Shown here piece after piece: positions 54,614 to 62,694 of a DNA stretch of 64,000 bases. Both the position numbers and the translations under genes were made by a program. The notes beneath the pieces are model-generated. The model ran no database searches, was not told where the DNA came from, and saw nothing but the letters and a program-made list of their open reading frames with translations. The stretch comes from Cyclobacteriaceae bacterium. GTDB taxonomy: Bacteria > Bacteroidota > Bacteroidia > Cytophagales > Cyclobacteriaceae. Each line of letters starts with the position of its first letter. Positions within the stretch are counted from its first letter, which is position 1. Location: positions 310,001 to 374,000 of the forward strand of contig CATQIH010000020.1 of NCBI GenBank assembly GCA_958296015.1. Reading direction: 5' to 3'.

Positions 54614-55063
54614 GGCTTCGGTCCGGGACACGTAGTCTGTGACCAAAGCCTGGTAACCCCTCTGGCACCCCTCTGGCTTCGGTCTGTGACCGAAGTCTGG
54701 TAATAAAGTAAAGCTTACAGCTTCAGTTACAGGCTACTCTTGAGGATTCAGTCACAGACTGAATCCAGAGAAGTTATATACTTTTACTTGAGAATTCAGT
54801 TGCAAACTGAATCCAGGGTAACATGCAGTTAGATTCAGTTGCAGACTACGTGTCCCAAACTGAATCCCCCCTCTGGCTTCGGTTCGGGACACGTAGTCCT
54901 CTGGCCTCTGGCTTCGGTCCGGGACACGTAGTCTGTGACCGAAGCCTGGTAATAAAGTAAAGCTTACAGCTTCAGTCACAGACTGAATTTAGTGTGGATT
55001 GCTTGAGGATTCAGTTACAAACTGAATCCAGGGAGCTTATAGCTTCAGTTGCAAACTGAAGCT
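54614..55063. repeat. Cluster of about ten REP-like palindromes of mixed classes
   Basis: Elements: 54614-54650 (GGCTTCGGT class, long spacer), 54675-54697 (same class, short spacer), 54744-54766 and 54792-54814 (GGATTCAGT class). Next are 54832-54867 (GATTCAG arms with the long spacer inserted in the opposite sense), 54875-54898 (truncated left half) and 54910-54946 (GGCTTCGGT, long spacer). The last three are 54968-54990 (degenerate), 55007-55029 (GGATTCAGT) and 55041-55063 (AGCTTCAGT). Both orientations occur. Nothing else is visible until the HTH gene at 55278. Confidence 0.9.
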
Positions 55064-55277
55064 AGATGAGGGCTAGACCAAACCAGCGTGTGAGGGTATG
55101 TAATTTTTGTATAGTTTTTTAAACTAAATCTTGTTCCCAAAAGCGTTATTTGGTATTAAGAGAGGGAATATCGCTAATAATATTGAAAATTGAGCTGTAA
55201 TATTTACAGGCATATAGTCTGGAAAGGTACTTTTAATATTACGATATTAAGACAAAACTTACCTAACACTATACACC

Positions 55278-55511
55278 ATGGGATTTCTCAGAAACATAGA
55301 ACGCCTCGAACGAATGCATCAGATCATTTACAGAGGCAATACAGGAACAGCCGAGGAGTTTGCCTGTAAAGTGCACATCAGCCGCAGCGTACTAATGGCA
55401 CACATCCAGGAAATGAAAGACATGAAAGCACCCATTGCTTATTGCAGAAAGCTCAAAAGCTATTATTACACCAAGGAATGTAAGCTGATTATTACGTTTA
55501 AGGTGGAATAG
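55278..55511 (+). CDS. Small HTH domain protein
   Basis: 77 residues. Residues ~5-60 form a winged-helix/HTH_11-like unit (LERMHQIIYRGNTGTAEEFACKVHISRSVLMAHIQEMKDM) followed by a short wing (APIAYCRKLKSYYYT). It is the N-terminal DNA-binding part of DeoR/YafY-type regulators without the usual sensor domain. It sits at the edge of the palindrome region and just upstream of the tail-fibre-like surface gene. Its target is unknown. Confidence 0.7.
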   Translation: MGFLRNIERLERMHQIIYRGNTGTAEEFACKVHISRSVLMAHIQEMKDMKAPIAYCRKLKSYYYTKECKLIITFKVE

Positions 55512-55559
55512 TAAGTGTTTCAAAAAAAATATCGACTTATTGGTAAAAAAAATACATCA

Positions 55560-55576
55560 GTCCGATATAGTCGGAC
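55560..55576. terminator. Short hairpin after the HTH gene
   Basis: GTCCGA (55560-55565) and TCGGAC (55571-55576) flank TATAG, 49 bases after the HTH stop. There is no T run, so terminator activity is uncertain. Confidence 0.35.
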
Positions 55577-55682
55577 GCAACCGCATTACCTTACACAAGC
55601 AATACCAGATGGCCATCAGAAATATTGCTGGGTAAGCCGAAAACCATACAGAGTAGGTATCTCATATTTATCTCAAACCGCT

Positions 55683-57008
55683 ATGAAAACTTTTAACCGT
55701 ATTTTCCTTAGCATATCTTTTTTGTTTCTGTTGACTGTAACTGCCTTTGCTCAGAATACTACAATTATTGATGATAATTTGATAATCAATGGAAGCCCAA
55801 CGTTTGTGCCTGATTTAATCTTTAAGGCAGATGCCACCAATCGTGGAGCATCTATACAATTCTCAAGTGGTAGCACTACAAGATGGTTGGTTGGTTATGC
55901 ACCTGATAATACCAACGATCTTAGGTTTTTGAGATCAACAGGTAGCTCAGGACTTCAGACTGTATTAGGCTTAGATTACAGCACAGGTAATGTTGGCATA
56001 GGTGCTAATACTCCGATAGCTCCATTAGATGTACGTGGAGATAATCTTATTTTGCTACGCCCTGGTGTAGGTATTGATAATCTGTCTTCTAACCGCTTTG
56101 TTGCTTTAGGAGAATCTGGTGGTGTTCGGGGAGCCATTAACGGCTGTGATATTTATGGCTTTCGTTCACAGCTTAGCACCAGCAACTTTATTAATGTAGG
56201 AGTAACCTCATCTAATGCACCTACCATTTCCTGGGAAACCACCAACTCCAGTGACCGGTTAGATCTTCGGGTAGACAATTCTTCTTCTTCCTGTGGTACG
56301 TTGGTAGCACAGTTTGGTACAGGTACTTATAAGCTTATTGTGAAAGGAAAAGCATTGGCCGATGGGGGTAGCTGGGTGGCTTCTGACAGACGTTTTAAGA
56401 CCAATATCAAAAAGATTGGTAATGCATTAAGTTTAGTACGCCAGATAGAAGGAGATACCTATGAATATAACCAGGACAATGAGGCCGGGCGTACAATGCC
56501 TGAAGGCAAAAGCTTAGGTTTTGTAGCTCAGGAACTCGCTAAAGTGCTTCCGGATGCAGTAATAAAAGACGAAGAAGGTTTTTACGCTGTAAACTACGAT
56601 GCTGTTATTCCAGTACTGGTGGAAGCTGTGAAAGAATTAGATGGGCAGATGGAAGTAAATACTAACCTACAGCAGCAAGTAGCGGAGTTGCGAAGTGAGC
56701 TGAATGAACTCAAAGGCATCAAATCACCTGCCGGAGCTTCATTTGGCAAAGCCGAACTCTTCCAGAACACGCCTAATCCATTCAATGTAGATACGCGCAT
56801 TGGCTATACACTGCCAGAAGGCGCGCAAGAGGCAGCCTTGTATGTGTATGATATGCAGGGAGTGCAGGTAGCCGTCTACAAGAATTTGAATGCCGGAAAT
56901 GGTGAAGTAATGATTAGTGGCAGCAGGCTGAAAGCCGGTATGTACCTATATACACTTATTGCTGATGGCAAAGAAGTGGATACCAAACGCATGATCATGA
57001 CTCGCTAA
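55683..57008 (+). CDS. Tail-fibre-like surface protein with S74 chaperone domain and T9SS type A tail
   Basis: The start is the ATG at 55683 (MKTFNRIFLSISFLFLLTVTAFAQ, signal peptide); 441 residues. The in-frame extension to 55515 is not protein-like. A beta-rich N-terminal half is followed by an intramolecular-chaperone/peptidase S74 domain from ~230. This has the Ser-Asp pair S234-D235 (VASDRRFKTNIKKIG), LGFVAQELAKVLPDAV and VNYDAVIPVLVEAVKEL, plus a coiled coil. Such domains trimerise phage tail spikes and then cut themselves off. The last ~80 residues are a type A sorting domain (LFQNTPNPFNVDTRIGYTLP, GMYLYTLIADGKEVDTKRMIM). It is probably a trimeric fibre exported by T9SS. Confidence 0.87.
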   Translation: MKTFNRIFLSISFLFLLTVTAFAQNTTIIDDNLIINGSPTFVPDLIFKADATNRGASIQFSSGSTTRWLVGYAPDNTNDLRFLRSTGSSGLQTVLGLDYSTGNVGIGANTPIAPLDVRGDNLILLRPGVGIDNLSSNRFVALGESGGVRGAINGCDIYGFRSQLSTSNFINVGVTSSNAPTISWETTNSSDRLDLRVDNSSSSCGTLVAQFGTGTYKLIVKGKALADGGSWVASDRRFKTNIKKIGNALSLVRQIEGDTYEYNQDNEAGRTMPEGKSLGFVAQELAKVLPDAVIKDEEGFYAVNYDAVIPVLVEAVKELDGQMEVNTNLQQQVAELRSELNELKGIKSPAGASFGKAELFQNTPNPFNVDTRIGYTLPEGAQEAALYVYDMQGVQVAVYKNLNAGNGEVMISGSRLKAGMYLYTLIADGKEVDTKRMIMTR

Positions 57009-57047
57009 CATTTAACCTCGGAAGTTAAAAGCGTAATATGTTTTATT

Positions 57048-57088
57048 AAATGGTGACATGGCTATGCAAAAAAGTTATGTCACCATTT
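57048..57088. terminator. Hairpin after the S74/T9SS gene
   Basis: AAATGGTGACAT (57048-57059) and ATGTCACCATTT (57077-57088) are perfect 12-bp arms with a 17-base loop, followed by TAATTT. It begins 39 bases after the stop codon. Confidence 0.7.
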
Positions 57089-57173
57089 TAATTTCATAGG
57101 TCTATGCGTATGTTTTAGCAACAGAATTGAATATTTATCCTATTTTTATACATAGCTATTGGTGACTATATTA

Positions 57174-57181
57174 TATCTTTG
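57174..57181 (+). promoter_or_regulatory. Candidate -7 promoter element before the glycosyltransferase gene
   Basis: TATCTTTG is a full match to TAnnTTTG, 29 bases before the ATG at 57211. The nearest TTG (57159-57161) is only 12 bases upstream, so the -33 element is weak. Confidence 0.35.
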
Positions 57182-57210
57182 ATAAATGTATATTTAGTTT
57201 TCAGAAATAA

Positions 57211-58266
57211 TTGATGAGTCATAAAAAAATACTATTAGTGACGTTTCCGGTAGATCTTGGAAACCGAACTATAGAATCTAACTTGCAGCGAATCTTCAAA
57301 GATGATATGGACTTCTTCCGATTCGCTCCTCAACATGCTTCTGTGATTGATAAAGGAAAAATTAATCCATGGAAAAGCACATGGTTCAAGCTTAAATCAA
57401 TCATAGCTTTAAGAAAAGCTGTTCGTGCAGCAGTCAAAAAGGACCAATTTATACTTTTTGCTAATGTAAGTCCAGCACTCTTTTCTTATGGTATATGGAA
57501 ACCTAACAAGACAACTATTACCCTTGACTGGACTAAAACCTTATTTTATTATGTATATGATAAAAAAATAAAAAAAGGTTCAACTTTTTATCTTCACAAA
57601 AAGATACTTAATACCTGTTCTAAAATAATCTGTAGTACAGATGCTGTTACGGAAAATTTGAGGAATACTTATGGTGTTGAAAACAAACGAATATTTAAGG
57701 CACCGGTTCCTTTTTTAGCAGAAGATATGGATATTCCTCCCAGGAAAACCAGTGATACTCCTAAAGTTTTGTTCGTTGCAGGAGATTTAAAACGAAAAGG
57801 GGGGAATGTATTGTTAAAAAACTGGAAAGACAAACTAGAGGGTAAATGTACATTGTCTATGGTGACAAACGTGCCGCCTGTTCATCTGAATGGTGTTCAA
57901 TTTCTGCCAGGGATAAAACATGGGACACCTTCCCATAAAGAGGTATTTAAAACACATGATATATTGGTGCTTCCTACCTATTTTGACCCAGGTCCTCAGG
58001 TGATTTGTGAAGCCGCGGCTGCCGGTCAGGCTGTTATTACTACAAAGAATGCTTTGCTATCAAGTGAGGTAATAGAAGATAATACGTCAGGGTATATTTG
58101 TAATACATCACGGGAGTGTATAGACCGTTTGTCAGAATTGCTCAGCAATCCTACCTTGATTGATGCTTTTAAGTATAAAGGGTATGAGTATATACATCAT
58201 AAATTTAGCAGGAAAAATATCCATGATCGCTATCTGGAAATTATTAATAACGAATATCACGAGTAA
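57211..58266 (+). CDS. Glycosyltransferase, GT4-like (GT-B fold)
   Basis: 351 residues. The C-terminal Rossmann half has VLFVAGDLKRKGGNVLLKNW, FKTHDILVLPTYFDPGPQVICEAAAAGQAVITTKN, the usual donor-binding E-x7-E region of GT4 enzymes. The N-terminal half is diverged. The gene is clearly more AT-rich than the minus-strand glycosyltransferases beside it and lies on the opposite strand, which hints at a separate origin. Its 3' end overlaps the convergent neighbour by 10 bases. Donor and acceptor are unknown. Confidence 0.85.
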   Translation: MMSHKKILLVTFPVDLGNRTIESNLQRIFKDDMDFFRFAPQHASVIDKGKINPWKSTWFKLKSIIALRKAVRAAVKKDQFILFANVSPALFSYGIWKPNKTTITLDWTKTLFYYVYDKKIKKGSTFYLHKKILNTCSKIICSTDAVTENLRNTYGVENKRIFKAPVPFLAEDMDIPPRKTSDTPKVLFVAGDLKRKGGNVLLKNWKDKLEGKCTLSMVTNVPPVHLNGVQFLPGIKHGTPSHKEVFKTHDILVLPTYFDPGPQVICEAAAAGQAVITTKNALLSSEVIEDNTSGYICNTSRECIDRLSELLSNPTLIDAFKYKGYEYIHHKFSRKNIHDRYLEIINNEYHE

Positions 58267-59504
58267 TACTGCTTTAGAGAATAACCGGATTGGCGATAGA
58301 CATTTTCTACAATTTTGTCCATCGTAAAATTTTGTGCTCTTTTCACGGTCTGGACTTTTAGCTGTTGTAATTTCTCAGGGTTTTCATACAAAGAAGACAA
58401 GGCATCAGAAATCTCTTTCACCAGGTCTTCCTGAGTACGCCCGGCAGTAGGTAAGATCATACCGCAAGTATCATCCACAATCTGGCATGGCCCTCCCAAA
58501 TCCAAACACAACACCGGAATCTGGTGGGCGATGGCTTCCAGAATGGCGTTGCCGCTGGAGTCTCTCAAACTGGGAAATACCAGCAGGTCATATTGCCGGT
58601 ACATAGCAAACAGTTCGGGCTGAGGTACACGGCCTACCCAATCAATTTTATCGTAAACCTGATGCTGACGCGCCTGCTGCTTCACCCAATCCTCATCGCT
58701 GCCTCCGCCAACAATGGTCAGCTGCGTATCAGGGTACTTTTTCGACAATAAAGCATAAGCAGCAATAGCTAAATGAACACCTTTCCAATAGGCTAACCTG
58801 CCGACAAACAATAGTTTTAGCCTACCTGTAGATATATTTTCTTTTAAGTCGGGTTTAATTTCAGGAAGTCTTTCAAGTCCTGTTTCAAGCGCTACCGAGC
58901 ATTTTGCATGATATTTACCAGGAATGCTTTGTTTGGTTTCATTGGTCTTGCAGACAATCGAGCGGCTATTTTTGAATGTTAACCTTAGCAAAGGGTTGAA
59001 CATAGAAACTCTGTTGATGGCATCCCGGATAATTTCTATTTTGATGAATTTAAAAGGAAAAGACTTTCTAATAGTATAAGGATACGTTTCCCCACCGCCT
59101 ACCGGCCCAAAGATAAAAGGTTTGGGAAGCACCGCCAGGAAAGAAGGTGTACGGAAAACGCCATAGGTGATGTGGTGTATAACATCTATATTATGCTTCT
59201 GCAAAATCTCCTTAGCTCTCCAATAGACTCCTACCTGCCAGAGAAAATAATAAATATGTACTAACCCCCCTTCAAAATTGCTGATCCTTAGCCTTTTGGG
59301 TAAATCATAATAAACAAACACCAGGTTTTGCCTTTGTGCCTCCGGCAACTGCTGCAAACCTTTTTCTATAGCCTGTCGGTTGCGGTGGCAGGTGAGCACA
59401 ACCACCTGGTGCTGTTTGGCCAAAGTGACTGCAAAGTTCCACCCAACGCCGGGTTCACTACCATAGTTAGGTTGGCAGGCAAAAGCAGAGAGTAAAATTT
59501 TCAT
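58257..59504 (-). CDS. Glycosyltransferase family 4
   Basis: The start is the ATG at 59504 (MKILLSAFACQPNYGSEPGVGWNFA), 415 residues; an in-frame extension to 59729 overlaps the upstream gene and is not protein-like. GT-B fold: N-terminal GSEPGVGW loop, LKLLFVGRLAYWKGVHLAI, and the donor site LLVFPSLRDSSGNAILEAIAHQIPVLCLDLGG. It acts in surface polysaccharide assembly at the cytoplasmic face. It follows the next GT4 gene by 11 bases in one operon. Confidence 0.92.
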   Translation of the reverse strand: MKILLSAFACQPNYGSEPGVGWNFAVTLAKQHQVVVLTCHRNRQAIEKGLQQLPEAQRQNLVFVYYDLPKRLRISNFEGGLVHIYYFLWQVGVYWRAKEILQKHNIDVIHHITYGVFRTPSFLAVLPKPFIFGPVGGGETYPYTIRKSFPFKFIKIEIIRDAINRVSMFNPLLRLTFKNSRSIVCKTNETKQSIPGKYHAKCSVALETGLERLPEIKPDLKENISTGRLKLLFVGRLAYWKGVHLAIAAYALLSKKYPDTQLTIVGGGSDEDWVKQQARQHQVYDKIDWVGRVPQPELFAMYRQYDLLVFPSLRDSSGNAILEAIAHQIPVLCLDLGGPCQIVDDTCGMILPTAGRTQEDLVKEISDALSSLYENPEKLQQLKVQTVKRAQNFTMDKIVENVYRQSGYSLKQYYS

Positions 59505-59515
59505 GAAAGTGCTAT

Positions 59516-60625
59516 TTATACGGTAAGGAAAGCCTGCTGCATGTTGTGCAAGAAGCTGTCGAATTGAAAGGTGCTGACGTACCGTGCCCGTCCGGCCTTG
59601 CCCATGCGTTGCCTGAGTTGCGGGTCGTCTATCAGCTTGGTGAGGGCTTCCGCCGTTTTGCCTGCATCTCTGACAGGCACCAGCAGGCCCGTGGTGCCAT
59701 CCTGCACAATATCCGGAATGCCCCGCCATTGCGTAGCCACTACCGGCAGCTGAAACATCATGGCTTCCACCGCCACATTACCAAATGATTCTGACTCGTA
59801 GAAAGAAGGAAAACAGAAAATATCAGCCTGTAGAAAATACTGCCATTTGTCGTCTCCTTGCTTCACCCCGGCAAAATCTATCTGATCTGCGATGCCCTGT
59901 GCTTTGCAATAAGCGAAAGCAGTCTCTTTGAAGGCTGCCGTTGCAAAATCTCCCATGAGCGTGAGCCTAACAGGCTTACTGGCAGCCAGGAGCTTTGCCA
60001 TCGCCTGCAACAGTACCAGTACTCCTTTAGATTCATTAACCACACCCACAAAAAGGATGTTGATCGCTTCTTTGTCGGGCCGGTCAATGGGCAGGTAAGG
60101 CACTGCGGCATCTTCCAGGCCATTGGGCACGATGACGCTCTTTTTAGTATGAAAATATCCGCCATCATCCGGGTTTCTGCCCGAGAGGTAAATGGACAGA
60201 TCTGGGTGGCGATAGGCAAGCCGGGCAAGCCAGCGCAGTGGCGCAGGCAACTGCCTGACAAAATCTGAAATGCCTGCGGCCCTGAAATGAAAGATCATTT
60301 TGGCATAGAATAGCCGGATAATGAGTAGCATAAAAATATCGCGGAGCAGGGGAGCCAGGTTGGGTCCAGCGGGCATATAATACAGTATATTGATCCGGTG
60401 CCTGAACTTTTGCCGGATGGCCTGCGCTACGATAGCAAACATGTGGATAACTTTCTTCAAGCCTGGCTTGCCAATGGCCTGAATGGAGTCTGAAAAAGAC
60501 ATACGTACATGGAAAATCCGGATGTCCGGAAAATGCGCGTCGACCAGCCGCTGGGTCATCATAGACTGGCCATGATAGGGTGGGGGTGTCTGGCCTATCA
60601 CCAGTATTTTCTTTGTTTTGGGCAA
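59516..60625 (-). CDS. Glycosyltransferase family 4
   Basis: 369 residues: MPKTKKILVIGQTPPPYHGQSMMTQRLV at the N-terminus, INILFVGVVNESKGVLVLLQAM and the donor-binding IFCFPSFYESESFGNVAVEAMMFQLPVVATQWRGIPD. It is probably the first gene of a two-gene transcript with the downstream GT4 gene. The 285 bases upstream hold an inverted repeat and four palindromes, separating it from the epimerase gene. Confidence 0.92.
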   Translation of the reverse strand: MPKTKKILVIGQTPPPYHGQSMMTQRLVDAHFPDIRIFHVRMSFSDSIQAIGKPGLKKVIHMFAIVAQAIRQKFRHRINILYYMPAGPNLAPLLRDIFMLLIIRLFYAKMIFHFRAAGISDFVRQLPAPLRWLARLAYRHPDLSIYLSGRNPDDGGYFHTKKSVIVPNGLEDAAVPYLPIDRPDKEAINILFVGVVNESKGVLVLLQAMAKLLAASKPVRLTLMGDFATAAFKETAFAYCKAQGIADQIDFAGVKQGDDKWQYFLQADIFCFPSFYESESFGNVAVEAMMFQLPVVATQWRGIPDIVQDGTTGLLVPVRDAGKTAEALTKLIDDPQLRQRMGKAGRARYVSTFQFDSFLHNMQQAFLTV

Positions 60626-60660
60626 GTCAGTGTAATTTAAAAAATATCCTAAAATAAATG

Positions 60661-60714
60661 CACCGCTTCCGTTGGCTGTCTTCTGAATGGGTCAGAAAGC
60701 CGTCGGAAGCGGTG
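60661..60714. repeat. Inverted repeat between the epimerase and GT4 genes
   Basis: CACCGCTTCCG (60661-60671) and CGGAAGCGGTG (60704-60714) are perfect 11-bp arms around 32 bases. It lies between two minus-strand genes and could terminate the upstream transcript after the palindromes or form the leader structure of the downstream one. Confidence 0.55.
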
Positions 60715-60739
60715 TTTTGCTTATGTTTCTAGCCTCTCA

Positions 60740-60900
60740 CTTCGGTCACAGACTACGTGTCCCGGACCGAAGCCAGAATGTTGTTCAGAGGCTTCAGATA
60801 CAATCTGAAGCCAGAGTGGAATAGCTAAAACTGGCTTCAGTCCGGGACGCGCAGTCTGAGACTGAAGCCAGAATATGGACTTCAGATTATATCTGAAGCC
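60740..60900 (+). repeat. Four REP-like palindromes downstream of the epimerase gene
   Basis: 60740-60774 has the CTTCGGT class with the long spacer, here reading CACAGACTACGTGTCCCGG. 60790-60812 has GGCTTCAGAT arms. 60833-60869 has GGCTTCAGT arms with a long-spacer variant (CCGGGACGCGCAGT). 60878-60900 has CTTCAGAT arms. The tail after each is CCAGA or CCAGT, the same polarity as at 52075. The last ends 10 bases from the epimerase stop codon. Confidence 0.88.
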
Positions 60901-60910
60901 AGTATACTTA

Positions 60911-61891
60911 CTAAGCTTTCACTGTTGAATGCTTGGCTACTTGTTCGCTCACCCACTGATATGTTTTCTCCATACCTTCGCGCAGAGTAAGCTTTGGTTT
61001 CCAGCCCAGTTTTTCTTCGATCAGTGCATTGTCTGAGTTTCTGCCTCTTACTCCCTGTGGGCCTTTGATGTTGTTGATGGACAAGTCTTTGTTGGCAATA
61101 TCCATCACCATTTTGCCCAGATTATTGATGCTGATCATCTCTTCTGAACCCACATTCACAGGGCCTTCAAAATCTGATTCCATCAAAGCTCTTACGGCAT
61201 CCAGGCAATCGTCTATATACAGGAAAGACCGGGTTTGCTTACCGTCGCCCCAAATCTCTATGCTGCCACTTTTGTCTGTTTCTGACACTTTTCGGCACAA
61301 GGCTGCCGGTGCTTTTTCCCGGCCACCTGTCCAGGTGCCTTCAGGTCCATATATGTTATGAAAACGAGCTATATGTACTTCAAGCCCGCAGTTACGCTTG
61401 TAAGACAGGTATAGTCGCTCGCTGAATAGCTTTTCCCAGCCATACTCACTATCCGGGGCAGCCGGGTAGGCAGATTCTTCCGAGCATTTTGGGTTATCAG
61501 GGTCCAATTGATTGTATTCAGGGTAAATACAGGCAGAAGAAGAATAAAATATCTTTTTAACGCCCATCTGAGAGGCAAGATCAACAATATTCAGGTTGAT
61601 AGAAGCTGAGTTATGCATCACAGCTGCATCATGATCACCGGTGAAAATATAACCGGCTCCGCCCATATCAGCAGCCAGCTGATACACTTCGTCAATATCC
61701 TGTAGTACTTTTTTACATAAGATAGGGTCTCTCAAATCGCCCTGAACAAATTCATCAGCTTGAGATTCGGCATATTCGTGCTTCTTTATATCCACGCCTC
61801 TTACCCAAAACCCTTCTTCTTTAAGTCTTTTTACAAGGTGTCCGCCAATAAAGCCACCGGCACCACATACAAGAATTTTTTTACTGTTCAT
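60911..61891 (-). CDS. GDP-mannose 3,5-epimerase-like NAD-dependent epimerase
   Basis: A 326-residue extended SDR: GAGGFIGGHLVKRL, then LAADMGGAGYIFTGDH, SSSACIYPEYNQLD, catalytic YxxxK in SEYGWEKLFSERL, and RFHNIYGPEGTWTGGREKAPAALCRK. The later segments WGDGKQTRSFLYIDDC and GPQGVRGRNSDNALIEEKLGW match the wording of GDP-mannose 3',5'-epimerase, the enzyme that makes GDP-L-galactose in plants. Other members of this SDR group epimerise different nucleotide sugars, so the substrate is probable, not certain. Its start overlaps the WecG/TagA stop as ATGA. Confidence 0.85.
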   Translation of the reverse strand: MNSKKILVCGAGGFIGGHLVKRLKEEGFWVRGVDIKKHEYAESQADEFVQGDLRDPILCKKVLQDIDEVYQLAADMGGAGYIFTGDHDAAVMHNSASINLNIVDLASQMGVKKIFYSSSACIYPEYNQLDPDNPKCSEESAYPAAPDSEYGWEKLFSERLYLSYKRNCGLEVHIARFHNIYGPEGTWTGGREKAPAALCRKVSETDKSGSIEIWGDGKQTRSFLYIDDCLDAVRALMESDFEGPVNVGSEEMISINNLGKMVMDIANKDLSINNIKGPQGVRGRNSDNALIEEKLGWKPKLTLREGMEKTYQWVSEQVAKHSTVKA

Positions 61892-62664
61892 GTTCGTTTC
61901 TGTTTTAATAATTGTAACTTTTTAGTAAAATCTATAATATTATATATAATAAACAAAGGTACTATTTCTAAATATCTTTTGCAAAGCCTTTTAGGTTCCA
62001 TTAGCAAACGGTAAAACCATTCCATGCCAGCGCGTTGCACAAGCCTTGGAGCCTGCCGTACACTTCCTATGTGAAAGTCGAAGGCGGCTCCTACGGTGAT
62101 GATAAAATGAACGTTGGTGTACTCCGACAAGGCTTTGGCGAATTGTTCTTGTCTGGGTGTGCTGATACCAATCCAGACAATATCGGTATTGCACGCGTTG
62201 ATGGCTGTTGCAATAGCCTGAAAGTCAATGTCTTTGATAGGTATGAACGGAGGGCAAAAGGTGCCAACAACATGGTGGTTGCCAAACTTCTGTTTGCAGA
62301 CCGTCTTGAGCTGATCTGCCACGCCTTCTTTTCCACCACAAAAGAAATGGTTGATAGAGTTTCCAGCAGATGCTTCCATTAAGGCAGCAAAAAAGTCAGG
62401 ACCATAGCATCTGTCCATTTCTTTGGCTCCTTTCAGTTTTCCTATCCACACGCCTGGCATACCGTCTGGCAAGTTCATATAAAAAGATTGCAGCAGATTT
62501 GAAAAAGCCTTTTCTTTTTTGGCAATGATCATTCCATGCGCACCTGTAGCACTGATACATCTGTTTTTTTTAGGATGATTACTACAAATGTCAATCACAT
62601 CATGAATAGCTGATGGAATATTTAGGGCATATAATGGAATATCCAGTACCTGAACCGTTTGCAA
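61888..62664 (-). CDS. WecG/TagA/CpsF family glycosyltransferase
   Basis: 258 residues with ATGAHGMIIAKK, the substrate-site NLPDGMPGVWIGKLKG, and WIGISTPRQEQFAKAL, all typical of the WecG/TagA family. The family transfers the second sugar (often ManNAc-type) onto a polyprenyl-diphosphate-linked residue. That fits the sugar-phosphate transferase encoded 30 bases upstream. A 4-base ATGA overlap couples it to the epimerase. Confidence 0.9.
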   Translation of the reverse strand: MQTVQVLDIPLYALNIPSAIHDVIDICSNHPKKNRCISATGAHGMIIAKKEKAFSNLLQSFYMNLPDGMPGVWIGKLKGAKEMDRCYGPDFFAALMEASAGNSINHFFCGGKEGVADQLKTVCKQKFGNHHVVGTFCPPFIPIKDIDFQAIATAINACNTDIVWIGISTPRQEQFAKALSEYTNVHFIITVGAAFDFHIGSVRQAPRLVQRAGMEWFYRLLMEPKRLCKRYLEIVPLFIIYNIIDFTKKLQLLKQKRT

Positions 62665-62694
62665 AACTATAGGCTGATTTAGGTAAAAAATTGA

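Noticed and set aside
54752-54979. 75-residue minus-strand ORF
   Set aside because: Composed entirely of palindromic repeat sequence.
52075-55063. Possible CRISPR array
   Set aside because: Repeats are self-complementary 23-mers in both orientations with unequal gaps of 7 to >100 bases, no spacer-length regularity and no cas genes.
55515-55682. N-terminal extension of the S74/T9SS protein
   Set aside because: The extension lacks protein-like composition and would bury an excellent signal peptide beginning at the ATG at 55683.
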